A program made the translations under genes and the position numbers. From positions 186,001 to 250,000 of the forward strand of contig NZ_FXUL01000003.1 of the NCBI RefSeq assembly GCF_900182955.1: 64,000 bases of DNA. The letters are read 5' to 3'. The notes under the pieces were generated by a model. That model saw only the letters and a program-made list of their open reading frames with translations, did no database searches and had not been told where the DNA came from. The DNA is from Noviherbaspirillum suwonense (GTDB lineage Bacteria; Pseudomonadota; Gammaproteobacteria; Burkholderiales; Burkholderiaceae_D). Of this stretch, positions 19,425 through 30,520 are shown in pieces (position 1 is the first letter of the stretch; each line of letters opens with the position of its first letter).

Positions 19425-21252
19425 GCGTGTATTGCGCCGCGGCCTGTCCATGCCGTCGGCGTTCCTTTCGCTGCTGTCGTTGGCGGCGCTGCTGTCTCTC
19501 CTGGCCCTGCTGGCCGGCCTGACGGCGCCGAATGCGCATGCCGAGGAGGATTACCTCGAGCCGGAAGCGGCCTTCCGGTTTTCCAGCCGCATGCTGGACC
19601 CGAAAACCATCGAGGTCAGCTACCAGATTGCCGACGGCTACTACATGTACCGGGAGCGCTTTGCCTTCCGGGCGGAAGGCGCGACCCTGGGCGCGCCGGC
19701 CATCCCGGCCGGCAAGGTCAAGTTCGACGAGACCTTCCAGAAGGACGTCGAGACTTACCGCAAGCTCGTTGTCGTCACGATACCGGTCGAGGCCGCAGGA
19801 CCTTTCAGGCTGGTGGCGACCAGCCAGGGCTGCGCCGACAAGGGCCTGTGCTACACGCCGATGGAATCGCAGGCCAGCCTCTCGCCGACCGGCGGCGGCG
19901 GCCTGCTGTCGGCGGCGCGCGGCACATCCGGCGCCGCCGGCAGCGCACCCGCCGGCGCGTCCGCTCTGGACGGCGCGGCGCCCGACTCCGAGATGGGTCG
20001 CATCGAGTCCTCGCTGAAGAGCGGTCGCCTGCTCGCCATCATGCCGCTGTTCCTGCTGCTGGGACTGGGACTGGCGTTCACGCCCTGCGTGCTGCCGATG
20101 GTGCCCATCCTGTCCTTCATCATCGTCGGCGAAGGCGCGAAGGCGACCCGGCTGCGCGGATTCACGCTGTCGGCCGCCTACAGCCTCGGCATGGCCATCG
20201 TCTACACCGCGCTGGGCGTGACCGCAGGCCTGCTCGGCGAAGGGCTGTCGGCGGCGCTGCAGACCCCGTGGGTGCTGTCGGCGTTCGCGCTGCTGATGGC
20301 GGCGCTGTCGCTGTCGATGTTCGGCGTCTACCAGCTGCAGATGCCGGCGTCGGTGCAAACCCGGCTCAGCCAGTTTTCGGAGCGGCAGACCTCCGGCAAG
20401 CTGGCGGGCGTCTTCGTGATGGGCGCGCTGTCGGCGCTGATCGTCGGCCCCTGCGTCGCCGCGCCGCTGGCCGGCGCGCTGCTCTACATCAGCCAGACCC
20501 GCGACGTGGTGGTCGGCGGCAGCGCGCTGTTCGCAATGGCCATCGGCATGAGCATTCCGCTGATGATCATCGGGCTGTCGGCCGGTTCGCTGCTGCCGCG
20601 CGCCGGTGCCTGGATGAACGCGGTCAAGCGTTTCTTCGGCGTGCTGATGCTGGCCGCGGCGTTGTGGATGGTCGCGCCCGTGCTGCCGGAGTGGCTGCAG
20701 ATGGCCGGCTGGGCGGCGCTGGGCATAGGCTACGGCGCATGGCTGATCCTGCCGCGCGACGCCCGCTGGGGCGGCAAGCTGGCCGGGCTGCTGTTCCTGA
20801 TGCTCGGCGCGGTCGAGCTGGCCGGCCTCGCCACCGGCGGCCGCGACCCGCTGGCGCCGCTGGCGCACCTGAGCGGCGACCAGCACACGACCCGCTTCAT
20901 CCGCGTCAAGTCGCCGGCCGACCTGGACGCTGCGCTGGCGCAGGCCGCCAGCAGCGGCAAGCCGGCGATGCTCGACTTCTATGCCGACTGGTGCGTGTCC
21001 TGCAAGGAAATGGAGAAGCTGACGTTCACCGACCCGCGGGTGCGCGCCCGGTTCGACAACATGGTGCTGCTGCAAGCCGACGTCACGGCCAACAATGCCG
21101 ACGACAAGGCCTTGCTCAAACGCTTCCGGCTGTTCGGCCCGCCGGGCATCATCTTTTTCGGCAAGGACGGCGCGGAGACGCCGGGCGGACGCGTGATCGG
21201 CTACCAGGATGCCGACCGTTTCCTCGCGTCCATGGCGGTCGTCGGCCGCTGA
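19417..21252 (+). CDS. dsbD: Thiol:disulfide interchange protein DsbD
   Basis: DsbD carries electrons from cytoplasmic thioredoxin to periplasmic DsbC, DsbG and cytochrome c maturation. The start MFKRVLRRGLSMPSAF follows AAGGAAAG and overlaps the end of cutA; 611 residues. Order: signal peptide (residues 1-42), periplasmic alpha domain with the cysteine pair CADKGLC, a transmembrane domain with TPCVLPMVPI and GPCVAAPLAG, and a C-terminal thioredoxin domain with DWCVSC. All six redox cysteines are present. It fits the nearby cytochrome c genes at 25311-29455, which need reduced haem-binding cysteines. Confidence 0.96.
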   Translation: MFKRVLRRGLSMPSAFLSLLSLAALLSLLALLAGLTAPNAHAEEDYLEPEAAFRFSSRMLDPKTIEVSYQIADGYYMYRERFAFRAEGATLGAPAIPAGKVKFDETFQKDVETYRKLVVVTIPVEAAGPFRLVATSQGCADKGLCYTPMESQASLSPTGGGGLLSAARGTSGAAGSAPAGASALDGAAPDSEMGRIESSLKSGRLLAIMPLFLLLGLGLAFTPCVLPMVPILSFIIVGEGAKATRLRGFTLSAAYSLGMAIVYTALGVTAGLLGEGLSAALQTPWVLSAFALLMAALSLSMFGVYQLQMPASVQTRLSQFSERQTSGKLAGVFVMGALSALIVGPCVAAPLAGALLYISQTRDVVVGGSALFAMAIGMSIPLMIIGLSAGSLLPRAGAWMNAVKRFFGVLMLAAALWMVAPVLPEWLQMAGWAALGIGYGAWLILPRDARWGGKLAGLLFLMLGAVELAGLATGGRDPLAPLAHLSGDQHTTRFIRVKSPADLDAALAQAASSGKPAMLDFYADWCVSCKEMEKLTFTDPRVRARFDNMVLLQADVTANNADDKALLKRFRLFGPPGIIFFGKDGAETPGGRVIGYQDADRFLASMAVVGR

Positions 21253-21298
21253 AGCGCCCAACCCTGCCGCCGGTAATTTGCATAGTCGGTAAAAATCG

Positions 21299-21328
21299 TT
21301 GGAACACCGGGGGCAGGAGCGCTATAGT
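21299..21328 (+). promoter_or_regulatory. Promoter of the peroxiredoxin gene
   Basis: TTGGAA (21299-21304) and TATAGT (21323-21328) are 18 bases apart; CTATAG one base earlier gives 17. The start site would be near 21335, leaving a short leader with the GAAGGAGA site. It makes the peroxiredoxin gene independent of dsbD. Confidence 0.55.
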
Positions 21329-21359
21329 TTTCGTCTTAATAACAAAGAAGGAGATCGAG

Positions 21360-21998
21360 ATGAGCTTACGACTTGGCGACACCGCACCGGACTTTGAACA
21401 GGATTCCTCCATCGGACGCATCAAGTTCCATGAGTGGGCCGGAGATTCATGGGTGGTGCTGTTCTCCCATCCCGCCGACTTCACGCCGGTCTGCACGACC
21501 GAACTCGGGCTGACCGCCAAACTCAAGCCCGAATTCGACAAGCGTAATGTCAAGGCCATCGCGCTGTCGGTCGACCCGGCCGAGAAGCACGTGGACTGGA
21601 TCAAGGATATCGAAGAGACCCAGAAGACCGTGGTCGGCTTTCCGATTATTGCCGACGCCGACAAGACCGTGTCGACGCTGTACGACATGATCCATCCGGA
21701 ACAGTCGGAAACGATGACGGTGCGCTCGCTGTTCGTCATCGATCCGAAGAAGAAAGTGCGCCTGATCATCACCTACCCGATGAGCACCGGCCGCAATTTC
21801 GATGAAGTGCTGCGGGTCATCGACGCGCTGCAACTGACTGATGGCTACACGGTGGCGACGCCGGGCAACTGGCGCGACGGCGACGACGTGATCATCCCGC
21901 TGACCATACAGGACGAGGCGGTGATCAAGCAGAAGTATCCGAAAGGCTACACGGCGGCCAAGCCTTACCTGCGCCTGACGCCGCAGCCGAACAAGTAA
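21360..21998 (+). CDS. 1-Cys peroxiredoxin (Prx6 type)
   Basis: This enzyme reduces hydrogen peroxide and alkyl hydroperoxides. The ATG at 21360 follows GAAGGAGA and gives 212 residues, the Prx6 length. The active-site motif PADFTPVCTTELG holds the peroxidatic Cys45; no second cysteine exists in the protein, which defines it as 1-Cys. The extended C-terminal arm after PGNWRDGDDV is typical of the subfamily. The frame stays open far upstream through dsbD, but the promoter and ribosome binding site fix the start here. A bidirectional terminator follows. Confidence 0.95.
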   Translation: MSLRLGDTAPDFEQDSSIGRIKFHEWAGDSWVVLFSHPADFTPVCTTELGLTAKLKPEFDKRNVKAIALSVDPAEKHVDWIKDIEETQKTVVGFPIIADADKTVSTLYDMIHPEQSETMTVRSLFVIDPKKKVRLIITYPMSTGRNFDEVLRVIDALQLTDGYTVATPGNWRDGDDVIIPLTIQDEAVIKQKYPKGYTAAKPYLRLTPQPNK

Positions 21999-22036
21999 AA
22001 CGCCCTCCGGCGGCACGCCTTTTCGTACAGGCAACA

Positions 22037-22060
22037 AAAAACGCCCCTCGGGGCGTTTTT
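22037..22060 (+). terminator. Bidirectional terminator between prx and corA
   Basis: AAAAACGCCC (22037-22046) pairs with GGGCGTTTTT (22051-22060) over CTCG. With A-run and T-run on both flanks it works on either strand, serving the converging peroxiredoxin and corA genes. Confidence 0.85.
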
Positions 22061-22091
22061 CATTTGGGTCGGCCCGGGGTTGGCTTGCGGG

Positions 22092-23207
22092 CTAGCCGGG
22101 CTTGCGCCGGGAATCGACATGCGCCTGCTCGCGCACCTGGTCTTCCAGGTAGCGCCGGCGGCGGAAGAAGAACAGCAGCACTGCGACCATCACCACCATC
22201 GCACCCATGGTGATCCAGAAGCCCGCGCGGTCTTTCAATAGGGGCATTACTTCGAAATTCATGCCGAAGATGCCGGTGATCAGCGTCAGCGGCATGAACA
22301 GCGCGGTGATCACGGTCAGCGTGCGCATGATCTCGCTGGTCCGGTGCGCCATCGCGGCAAAATGGATCTGCACCGCCGACTCGATCGACGACTCGAGCCG
22401 GCGCGCGTGGTTGAGCACGCGGGTGATGTGCTCCATCACGTCGTTGATGCGCACCAGCAACAGGTCGCTGGCGCGGCTGTTGTCCTGGCCATGGAAGGTG
22501 TCGACGAAATGGTCGCGCAATTCCTGCAGCGCATCATGCTGTTCCTCGCAGAGATGATCGAGCTTGCGCAGTTCGATGCGCGCATCGAGCAGCGCGAGCC
22601 AGTCGTTGAACGGACGCTGGGTATTGAGCAGCGCGCGCTGCCAGCGGTCGATCTGCAGCGACAGCGGCTGGCGCAGGTCGAGATACTGGTCGACCATCGC
22701 GTTGAGCAGCCGCAGCATCAGTTCGCGCGGCGAAGAAGGCGGGCGGCCGCTATGGTTGTTGCCATTGGCCTTGGGGCGGTATTCCAGCAGCCGGGTGCGC
22801 GCGCTTTCTATCGTGCGGCTGTGCGATGCCCTGACGGTGACCAGCGCACTGTCCATCACGACGAAGGTGACAGGCCGGGTGGCGAGTTTGGTCACGTTGG
22901 CGGAGACCTTGGCCTGCTCGGCATTGGCGGCTGACTCGCCATTCAGCGCAAGCTTGCGGAACACCACCATTTCGTAGTCCTGCGTGGAATCGAAATAGGA
23001 CGGGTGGCGCACGTTGACGGCGTCGGTCAGGTGGGGGTCGTACAGGTGGACGCCGGTGACACGCTCGACGGCTGCGCGCCAGGCCTCGGGAGCGGCGACC
23101 ACTTCCTCGTGCGTCGCATCCAGCCACAGGAAACCCTGCTGCGGCTGGGCGGCGGGCACTTCGTCGAGAAGGCGTACCTGCGTGTCGGTAATCAGGAAAA
23201 TATCCAT
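22092..23207 (-). CDS. CorA-family magnesium/cobalt transporter
   Basis: CorA proteins are pentameric inner-membrane channels for Mg2+ and similar ions. The 371 residues have a long N-terminal cytoplasmic domain, then two transmembrane helices at the C-terminus with the family motif GMN in LITGIFGMNFEV. The tail after the second helix is arginine-rich. It is 18 bases downstream of hemB and probably co-transcribed. ZntB-type zinc export is an alternative within the same superfamily. HemB here looks magnesium-dependent, which makes the pairing suggestive. Confidence 0.92.
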   Translation of the reverse strand: MDIFLITDTQVRLLDEVPAAQPQQGFLWLDATHEEVVAAPEAWRAAVERVTGVHLYDPHLTDAVNVRHPSYFDSTQDYEMVVFRKLALNGESAANAEQAKVSANVTKLATRPVTFVVMDSALVTVRASHSRTIESARTRLLEYRPKANGNNHSGRPPSSPRELMLRLLNAMVDQYLDLRQPLSLQIDRWQRALLNTQRPFNDWLALLDARIELRKLDHLCEEQHDALQELRDHFVDTFHGQDNSRASDLLLVRINDVMEHITRVLNHARRLESSIESAVQIHFAAMAHRTSEIMRTLTVITALFMPLTLITGIFGMNFEVMPLLKDRAGFWITMGAMVVMVAVLLFFFRRRRYLEDQVREQAHVDSRRKPG

Positions 23208-23225
23208 GCAGGCGGCGCCGGTCGA

Positions 23226-24422
<1,197 letters not shown>

Positions 24423-24424
<2 letters not shown>

Positions 24425-25157
24425 ATGCCTGCGCTGCGTCATCCGCGGCTTGCGGCGCATCCGGCAAATCCGGCGCGGCCTGTTCCGGCGCCGGCAGGTT
24501 CAGTCCCAGCAAGGTTTCGATACGGTCGGTCGCCTCGTCCAGGCCGGTGCGCTTGAGCGCGGAAAACAGCTGCACGGTGAACGGGCAGGGACTGCCGTCC
24601 TCCATCACGTAGCTGGCCAGGATGGTCTGCGCCTGCCGCAGCGCGTTGGTCGCGTCGTTGCGGTTGAGCTTGTCGGACTTGGTCAGGATGCAATGGATGG
24701 GCTTGCCGGTCGGCGCAAACCATTCGAGCATCTGGATGTCCAGTTCCGTGAACGGGCGGCGCGAATCGACGATCAGCACCAGCGCGGCCAGCTGCGCGCG
24801 CCGCTGCACATAGTCGCCCAGCAGCGCCTGCCAGTGGAGCTTCGCGTTGCCCGAGACTTCGGCGTAGCCATAACCGGGAAGGTCGACCAGCAGGCCGCGG
24901 ATTTCATCGACCCGGGTCTCGTCCTTGCGATGCTGGCCGACATGCGCGCCGCCGATGGAAAAATAATTGATATGCTGCGTGCGGCCCGGCGTCTTCGATG
25001 CGAAGGCCAGTTTTTTCTGGTTGCACAATACGTTGATGGCCGTCGATTTGCCGGCGTTGGAGCGGCCGGCGAACGCGATCTCGGGGACTTGCGTCCCGGG
25101 CAGATCGCGCAGGTGATTGACGGTGGTGAAGAAGCGTGCCTGCCAGAGTTGGGACAT
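24423..25157 (-). CDS. engB: Ribosome biogenesis GTPase EngB (YihA/YsxC)
   Basis: EngB is an essential GTPase for 50S assembly. The start is set at [16 protein letters not shown] (244 residues), which matches the family; upstream in-frame codons are not conserved-looking. G1 is GRSNAGKS (residues 31-38), G3 VDLPGYGYA and G4 TKSDKL. A C-terminal Ala/Pro/Asp-rich tail of about 25 residues follows the domain. Its stop codon overlaps the T-run of the opposing terminator. Confidence 0.96.
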
Positions 25158-25310
25158 GGTTTGTACAGAAAATGCTGCTGGAGAGGCGAAAAGCCGGAAA
25201 GCTATTGTACAATAAGGGGTTAAATGCTGCCTCTCCAACAGGTTTTTGAAATGTTCGCAAGCACTGTTGGCGACAGCGCAAAATCTAAAATCAAGCCTCA
25301 GGGTGTCTGA

Positions 25311-25970
25311 ATGAATCGTGCGTTTCTACCGTTTGCAAAATCCTTGTTCGTTGCATTGCTCGCCGTGTCTTCCATAGCCAGCGCAGCGGAAGAAGCCAAA
25401 GTCGTCAAGGCTGATCCTGCAAAGGGTGAAACCATCTTTACCAACGGCGACACGTCCCGCAATATCCCGGCATGCGTTTCCTGCCACGGCGCCGCCGGCA
25501 ATTCCACCATCGTCCAGAACCCCAAGCTGTCGGCCCAGCACGAGCCGTACACCTACAAGCAGTTGATGAACTTCCGCACGCCGGAACGCAACAATCCCAT
25601 CATGTCGCCGATTTCCAAGGCGCTGACGGAACAGGACATGCACAATATCGCCGCCTGGCTGGACAAGCAGCAGCCCAAGCCGGGCGCGGCCAAGAACAAG
25701 GCCAGCATCGACCTTGGCAAGAAGATCTACCGCGGCGGCATCGCGGAGAAGAACGTGCCGGCATGCGCTAGCTGCCACGGCGCGAGCGGCGCAGGCATCC
25801 CGGCGCAATTTGCCCGGCTGGCCGGCCAGCACCAGGAATACACCGGCGCGCAGCTGACCGCCTTCCGCGCAGGCACCCGCAACAACAGCGCCCAGATGAC
25901 CACCATCGCCAAGCGCCTGTCCGACGACGAGATCGCCGCGGTATCGGACTACATTGCCGGTCTGAAATAA
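25311..25970 (+). CDS. Diheme cytochrome c4
   Basis: Cytochrome c4 is a periplasmic two-haem electron carrier that feeds terminal oxidases. The 219 residues begin with a signal peptide (cleavage after SIASA, about residue 25). Two haem sites are visible, CVSCH at 55-59 and CASCH at 152-156, each followed by a methionine ligand region (PIMSP at 97-101, AQMTTIA later), so the protein is a tandem duplication. It diverges from engB, and the cytochrome c assembly genes resB and ccsB follow. Confidence 0.95.
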   Translation: MNRAFLPFAKSLFVALLAVSSIASAAEEAKVVKADPAKGETIFTNGDTSRNIPACVSCHGAAGNSTIVQNPKLSAQHEPYTYKQLMNFRTPERNNPIMSPISKALTEQDMHNIAAWLDKQQPKPGAAKNKASIDLGKKIYRGGIAEKNVPACASCHGASGAGIPAQFARLAGQHQEYTGAQLTAFRAGTRNNSAQMTTIAKRLSDDEIAAVSDYIAGLK

Positions 25971-25997
25971 AACAAAAAACAAGAAGGCATGCATGCG

Positions 25998-26026
25998 GGG
26001 GTGGCCAAGGCTGCCCCTTTTGTTTT
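25998..26026 (+). terminator. Terminator after cytochrome c4
   Basis: GGGGTGGC (25998-26005) pairs with GCTGCCCC (26010-26017) with two wobble pairs and a 4-base loop; TTTTGTTTTT follows. An A-rich stretch lies on the other side. It separates the c4 gene from resB. Confidence 0.65.
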
Positions 26027-26075
26027 TATAACGCGTTGACGCGCGCAGCGCGCAAGCGGAAATGAACCGACCGAC

Positions 26076-28169
26076 ATGAGCACGAGCACCGCAGGCATAC
26101 AACTGAAGACCGAACGGCGTGCGCTGGCCAGCGCCATCGAACTGCTGTCGTCGATGCGTTTTGCGATCAGCCTGCTTTCCGTGCTGGCGATTGCGTCGGT
26201 GATCGGCACCGTGCTGAAGCAGAACGAGCCGATGCCCAATTACGTCAACCAGTTCGGCCCGTTCTGGTTCGACGTGTTCGGCAAGCTGGGCCTTTACTCG
26301 GTGTATTCGGCCTGGTGGTTCCTGCTGATCCTGGCATTCCTGGTCATGTCGACCTCGCTGTGCATCGTGCGCAATGCGCCGCGCATGCTGGCCGACATGC
26401 GCAGCTGGCGCGAGAACGTGCGCGAACAGTCGCTGCGCAATTTCCATCACAAGGCCGAATGGCATGATGCGCAGGACCAGGCGCAGCTGGTGCGGCAAAC
26501 GGCCGAGCGGATAAGTGCGCATGGCTACCGGGTCAAGGTCGTGCAGAAGGAGCAGGCGACGCTGATCACCGCCAAGAAGGGCGCCGCCAACAAGTGGGGC
26601 TATATCTTCGCCCACAGCGCAATCGTCATCATCTGCGTCGGTGGCCTGCTCGATTCCGACCTCAGCATCCGCTTCCAGGAATGGGCCTACGGCAAGACGC
26701 CGTTTGCCGGCAATGGCGTGATCGCCCAGATTCCGGCGCAGCACCGGCTGGGCCTGGGCAACCCGACTTTCCGCGGCAACATGCTCATTCCCGAGGGCGG
26801 CACCAGCGCCACCGCCATCATCGCGCGGCAGAATGGCGTGCTGATCCAGGACCTGCCGTTCACCGTCAAGCTGAACCGCTTCATCATCGACTTCTATTCG
26901 ACCGGCATGCCCAAGCTGTTCGCCAGCGAAGTCCAGGTGACCGACCATGTAACCGGCGAAACCTTCCCGGCGACGATCAAGGTCAACCAGCCGCTGATCT
27001 ACAAGGGCCTCGCGCTCTACCAGTCCAGTTTCGAGGATGGCGGCACCAAGCTCAAGCTGGCGGGTTACCCGATGACCGGGCCGCTTGCCGCCGGCTTCAA
27101 GCTCGAAGGCGAAGTCGGCGGATCGACGCCGCTCACGGGCAGCCAGTCGGGCGAATATACGGTGGAGTGGTCGGGTTTCCGTCCGTTCAATGTCGAGAAC
27201 ATGGCCCAGAGCGGACAGGACCTGCGCGCCGTCACCAAGAACAAGTCGCTGGCCGACAGCCTGCAGCAGCAGCTCGGCTCGGCGGGCAAGGGCACCAACA
27301 CCAAGGACCTGAAAAACGTCGGCCCCAGCGTGCAGTACAAGCTGCGCGACAAGACCGGACAGGCGCGGGAATTCCACAACTACATGCAGCCGGTGCTGGC
27401 CGATGGCGCCTGGGTCTACCTGTCCGGCGTGCGCGAAAACCCGAACGAGCCGTTCCGCTACCTGCGCATCCCGGCCGACGACAACGACTCGGTCGCCGAG
27501 TGGATGCGGCTGCGCGCGGCGATCCAGAACCCGGCGCTGCGGGCGCAGGCTGCCGAACGCTATGCGGCGCGCGCGATGCCGGGCAGCAGCGAGACGGTCC
27601 GCACGCAGCTCAAGGAATCGGCGCAGAAAGGCATGGACATTTTCGCCGGAAACACGACCGAATCCGGCTATGTCGCGGTGGCCCGTTTCCTGGAGCGGGT
27701 GCCGGCGGCAGAGCAGGAAAAGGCCGCCGACATCTTCATGAAGATACTCAACGGCGGCATGTGGGAACTGTGGCAGGTGGCGCGCGAGAAAGACGGCCTG
27801 AAGCCGGTCGACAGCGACGAAAAGCATGCGCGTTTCCTGCAACTGGCGACGAACGCATATGCCGATGCCTTCTTCTACGGCGCGCCGGTCTACATGAACC
27901 TGGACGGCTTCGACGAGATCAAGGCATCGGTGCTGCAGGTCACGCGCTCGCCGGGCAAGAACGTGGTCTACCTGGGCTGCCTGTTTCTGGTGCTGGGCGT
28001 GTTCGCGATGCTGTACATCCGCGAGCGCCGGGTCTGGGTATGGGTCAGGAATGCCGAAGACGGCAGGGCGCATGCGCTGATGGCGATGAGCACCCAGCGC
28101 CGCAGCCTGGACTTCGACAAGGAATTTGATACGCTGAAGACAGGGCTGCTGCACGGGCAGGACCGCTAG
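26076..28169 (+). CDS. resB: Cytochrome c biogenesis protein ResB (Ccs1)
   Basis: ResB/Ccs1 works with CcsA/CcsB in system II, carrying haem across the membrane and attaching it to apocytochromes. The 697 residues show an N-terminal membrane segment starting SSMRFAISLLSVLAIASVIG, two further helices (WWFLLILAFLVMST and YIFAHSAIVIICVGGLL), a large periplasmic domain and a last helix VVYLGCLFLVLGVFAMLYI. The next gene is its partner. The ribosome binding site is weak. Confidence 0.95.
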   Translation: MSTSTAGIQLKTERRALASAIELLSSMRFAISLLSVLAIASVIGTVLKQNEPMPNYVNQFGPFWFDVFGKLGLYSVYSAWWFLLILAFLVMSTSLCIVRNAPRMLADMRSWRENVREQSLRNFHHKAEWHDAQDQAQLVRQTAERISAHGYRVKVVQKEQATLITAKKGAANKWGYIFAHSAIVIICVGGLLDSDLSIRFQEWAYGKTPFAGNGVIAQIPAQHRLGLGNPTFRGNMLIPEGGTSATAIIARQNGVLIQDLPFTVKLNRFIIDFYSTGMPKLFASEVQVTDHVTGETFPATIKVNQPLIYKGLALYQSSFEDGGTKLKLAGYPMTGPLAAGFKLEGEVGGSTPLTGSQSGEYTVEWSGFRPFNVENMAQSGQDLRAVTKNKSLADSLQQQLGSAGKGTNTKDLKNVGPSVQYKLRDKTGQAREFHNYMQPVLADGAWVYLSGVRENPNEPFRYLRIPADDNDSVAEWMRLRAAIQNPALRAQAAERYAARAMPGSSETVRTQLKESAQKGMDIFAGNTTESGYVAVARFLERVPAAEQEKAADIFMKILNGGMWELWQVAREKDGLKPVDSDEKHARFLQLATNAYADAFFYGAPVYMNLDGFDEIKASVLQVTRSPGKNVVYLGCLFLVLGVFAMLYIRERRVWVWVRNAEDGRAHALMAMSTQRRSLDFDKEFDTLKTGLLHGQDR

Positions 28170-28170
28170 C

Positions 28171-28194
28171 CGCAGGCTCACAGGCGAGCCTGCG
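28171..28194 (+). other. Perfect 9-bp hairpin between resB and ccsB
   Basis: CGCAGGCTC (28171-28179) pairs with GAGCCTGCG (28186-28194) over six bases, directly after the resB stop. It has no T-run, so it is more likely to affect mRNA stability or Rho-dependent events than intrinsic termination. Confidence 0.5.
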
Positions 28195-28297
28195 CACGGC
28201 GCAAGCGGCGGGCCGGCACTATCCACTATACTTGCCGCCTGCCCAGGAACATTGCACCAAGGTGCTGCCGACGACGCGGCACAACCGGAGAAACCGC

Positions 28298-29455
28298 ATG
28301 GAACTCACCCAACAAGGCAACGTTGCCTACACCCGCCCGGCCGGATTCTTCCGGCGGCTCACCGTCATCGACTGGCTGTACGCGCTGGCCTTGCTTGCCG
28401 GTGCGCTGTTCGCGCTGAATCGCTATGGCCATCACATGGACTATTACGAGCAGGCCATCCTGGTGCTGGCCGCGCCGACCTTTGCCTGGCTGGGCTGGCA
28501 CTGGAAGTCGGTGCGATGGCTGATGCCGCTGCTGGCCTTGCTGTCGCTGTCGGCGATCTCGATGTATGCCGGCTCGCTGGACATGGCCAACACCAAATTC
28601 TTCCTGAAGTACATGCTGTCGAGCCAGTCGGCCATCCTGTGGATGAGCACGCTGTTCTTCCTGTCGACGCTGTTCTACTGGGGCGGGCTGATTGCCCGTT
28701 CGGACTTCGGCGCCGCCATCGGCAGCAAGCTGTGCTGGGCCGCCGTGGTGCTGGGATTCACCGGCATGCTGGTGCGCTGGTACGAGTCCTACCTGGTCGG
28801 TGCGGATGTCGGCCACATCCCGGTTTCGAACCTGTACGAAGTCTTCATCCTGTTCTGCATGATCACCGCGCTGTTCTACCTGTACTACGAACAACGATAT
28901 GCAACCCGTCAGCTGGGCGCCTTCGTCATGCTGATCGTCTCGGCCGCGGTCGGCTTCCTGCTGTGGTACACGGTCACCCGCAATGCGGCCGAGATCCAGC
29001 CGCTGGTGCCTGCGCTGCAAAGCTGGTGGATGAAGATCCACGTGCCGGCGAACTTCATCGGCTACGGCACGTTTGCGCTGGCCGCGATGGTGGGCGTGGC
29101 TTACCTGTGCAAGTCGAATGGCATCCTGGCCGACCGGCTGCCGTCGCTCGAGCTGCTGGACGACGTGATGTACAAGTCGATCGCGGTCGGCTTTGCCTTC
29201 TTCACCATCGCCACCATTCTCGGCGGCCTGTGGGCGGCCGAAGCGTGGGGCGGCTACTGGTCATGGGATCCGAAGGAAACCTGGGCGCTGATCGTCTGGC
29301 TGAACTATGCAGCCTGGCTGCACATGCGGCTGATGAAGGGCTTGCGCGGCCAGATCGCCGCTTGGTGGTCGGTAGTCGGCCTCTTGGTGACGACATTTGC
29401 TTTCCTTGGCGTCAACATGTTCCTGTCCGGCCTGCATTCCTACGGCGAACTGTAG
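28298..29455 (+). CDS. ccsB: Cytochrome c biogenesis protein CcsB/CcsA
   Basis: This is the haem-handling partner of ResB in system II. The start MELTQQGNVAYTRPAG follows CCGGAG and gives 385 residues with about eight membrane helices. The tryptophan-rich haem-binding motif WGGYWSWDPKETWALIVWL is intact (conserved WGxYWxWDPKE), with histidines in flanking helices. An upstream in-frame ATG at 28232 lacks a ribosome binding site and was rejected. Confidence 0.95.
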   Translation: MELTQQGNVAYTRPAGFFRRLTVIDWLYALALLAGALFALNRYGHHMDYYEQAILVLAAPTFAWLGWHWKSVRWLMPLLALLSLSAISMYAGSLDMANTKFFLKYMLSSQSAILWMSTLFFLSTLFYWGGLIARSDFGAAIGSKLCWAAVVLGFTGMLVRWYESYLVGADVGHIPVSNLYEVFILFCMITALFYLYYEQRYATRQLGAFVMLIVSAAVGFLLWYTVTRNAAEIQPLVPALQSWWMKIHVPANFIGYGTFALAAMVGVAYLCKSNGILADRLPSLELLDDVMYKSIAVGFAFFTIATILGGLWAAEAWGGYWSWDPKETWALIVWLNYAAWLHMRLMKGLRGQIAAWWSVVGLLVTTFAFLGVNMFLSGLHSYGEL

Positions 29456-29545
29456 GGCGCGATTTCCGCAAGACCGGGGCACAGCGGCTGCGTCGATTTT
29501 GGTGTACTGTGCTCCAGTCGAAAAACAGACTCCGGAGCAACAAAC

Positions 29546-30520
29546 ATGCTGATCAAACGCGGCCCCAACGGCATCGACCTGCCGTATTCGTCCGAAATCA
29601 CGCCGCGCGAGGTGTTCGAGTCGCGCCGCACCTTTATCCGCCAGATGGCGGTCGGCTCCATCGCCGGCGGGGCGCTGCTGGAAATGGTCAACCGCGAAGC
29701 GTTCGCGCAGGCCGGGCAAAAGCTCGCTGCCAAGCCCAATCCGGCCTTCGTGGTGATGGACAAGCAGACCTCGTTCAAGGATGCCAGCACCTACAACAAC
29801 TACTACGAGTTCGGCACCGACAAGGCCGATCCGGCCCGCAATGCCGGCACGCTGAAAACCCGGCCGTGGACGCTTGCGATCGAGGGCGAGGTCAAGAAGC
29901 CGATGACGCTGGACCTCGACAGCCTGATGAAGCTGGCGCCGCTGGAAGAACGGGTCTACCGGCTGCGGTGCGTCGAAGGCTGGTCGATGGTGGTGCCCTG
30001 GGTCGGCTACTCGCTTTCCGAACTGATCAAGAAGGCCGAGCCGACCGGCGACGCCAAGTACGTCGAGTTCGTCACGCTGGCCGACAAGGCGCAGATGCCC
30101 GGCCTCGGCAGCCCGGTGCTGAAATGGCCGTATGTCGAAGGCTTGCGCATGGACGAAGCGATGCATCCGCTGACGCTCCTCACCGTGGGCATGTACGGCG
30201 AAGTCCTGCCCAACCAGAACGGCGCGCCGGTGCGCATCGTGGTGCCCTGGAAATATGGCTTCAAGTCGGCCAAGTCCATCGTCAAGGTGCGCTTCACCAA
30301 GGAGCAGCCGAAAACCGCGTGGAACCTGGCGGCCGCATCCGAATACGGCTTTTATTCCAACGTCAATCCCGAGGTCGACCATCCGCGCTGGTCGCAGGCC
30401 AGCGAGCGCCGCATCGGCGAGGACGGGCTGTTTGCGAAGAAGCGCAAGACGCTGATGTTCAACGGCTATAACGAGGTCGCCAGCCTGTACACCGGCATGG
30501 ACCTGCGAAAACTGTTCTAA
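29546..30520 (+). CDS. msrP: Periplasmic methionine sulfoxide reductase, catalytic subunit MsrP
   Basis: MsrP is the molybdopterin subunit that repairs oxidised methionines in periplasmic proteins. The 324 residues carry a Tat signal, [11 protein letters not shown] at about 26-36, followed by a hydrophobic stretch. The molybdenum-ligand cysteine lies in [16 protein letters not shown], as in YedY. Its stop overlaps the msrQ start (TAATG), as expected for the two-subunit system. Confidence 0.96.
   Translation: MLIKRGPNGIDLPYSSEITPREVFESRRTFIRQMAVGSIAGGALLEMVNREAFAQAGQKLAAKPNPAFVVMDKQTSFKDASTYNNYYEFGTDKADPARNAGTLKTRPWTLAIEGEVKKPMTLDLDSLMKLAPLEERVYRLRCVEGWSMVVPWVGYSLSELIKKAEPTGDAKYVEFVTLADKAQMPGLGSPVLKWPYVEGLRMDEAMHPLTLLTVGMYGEVLPNQNGAPVRIVVPWKYGFKSAKSIVKVRFTKEQPKTAWNLAAASEYGFYSNVNPEVDHPRWSQASERRIGEDGLFAKKRKTLMFNGYNEVASLYTGMDLRKLF

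Noticed and set aside
19848-21360. Plus-strand frame running from inside dsbD into the peroxiredoxin
   Set aside because: The part over dsbD is an out-of-frame shadow; the peroxiredoxin has its own promoter, ribosome binding site and start at 21360.
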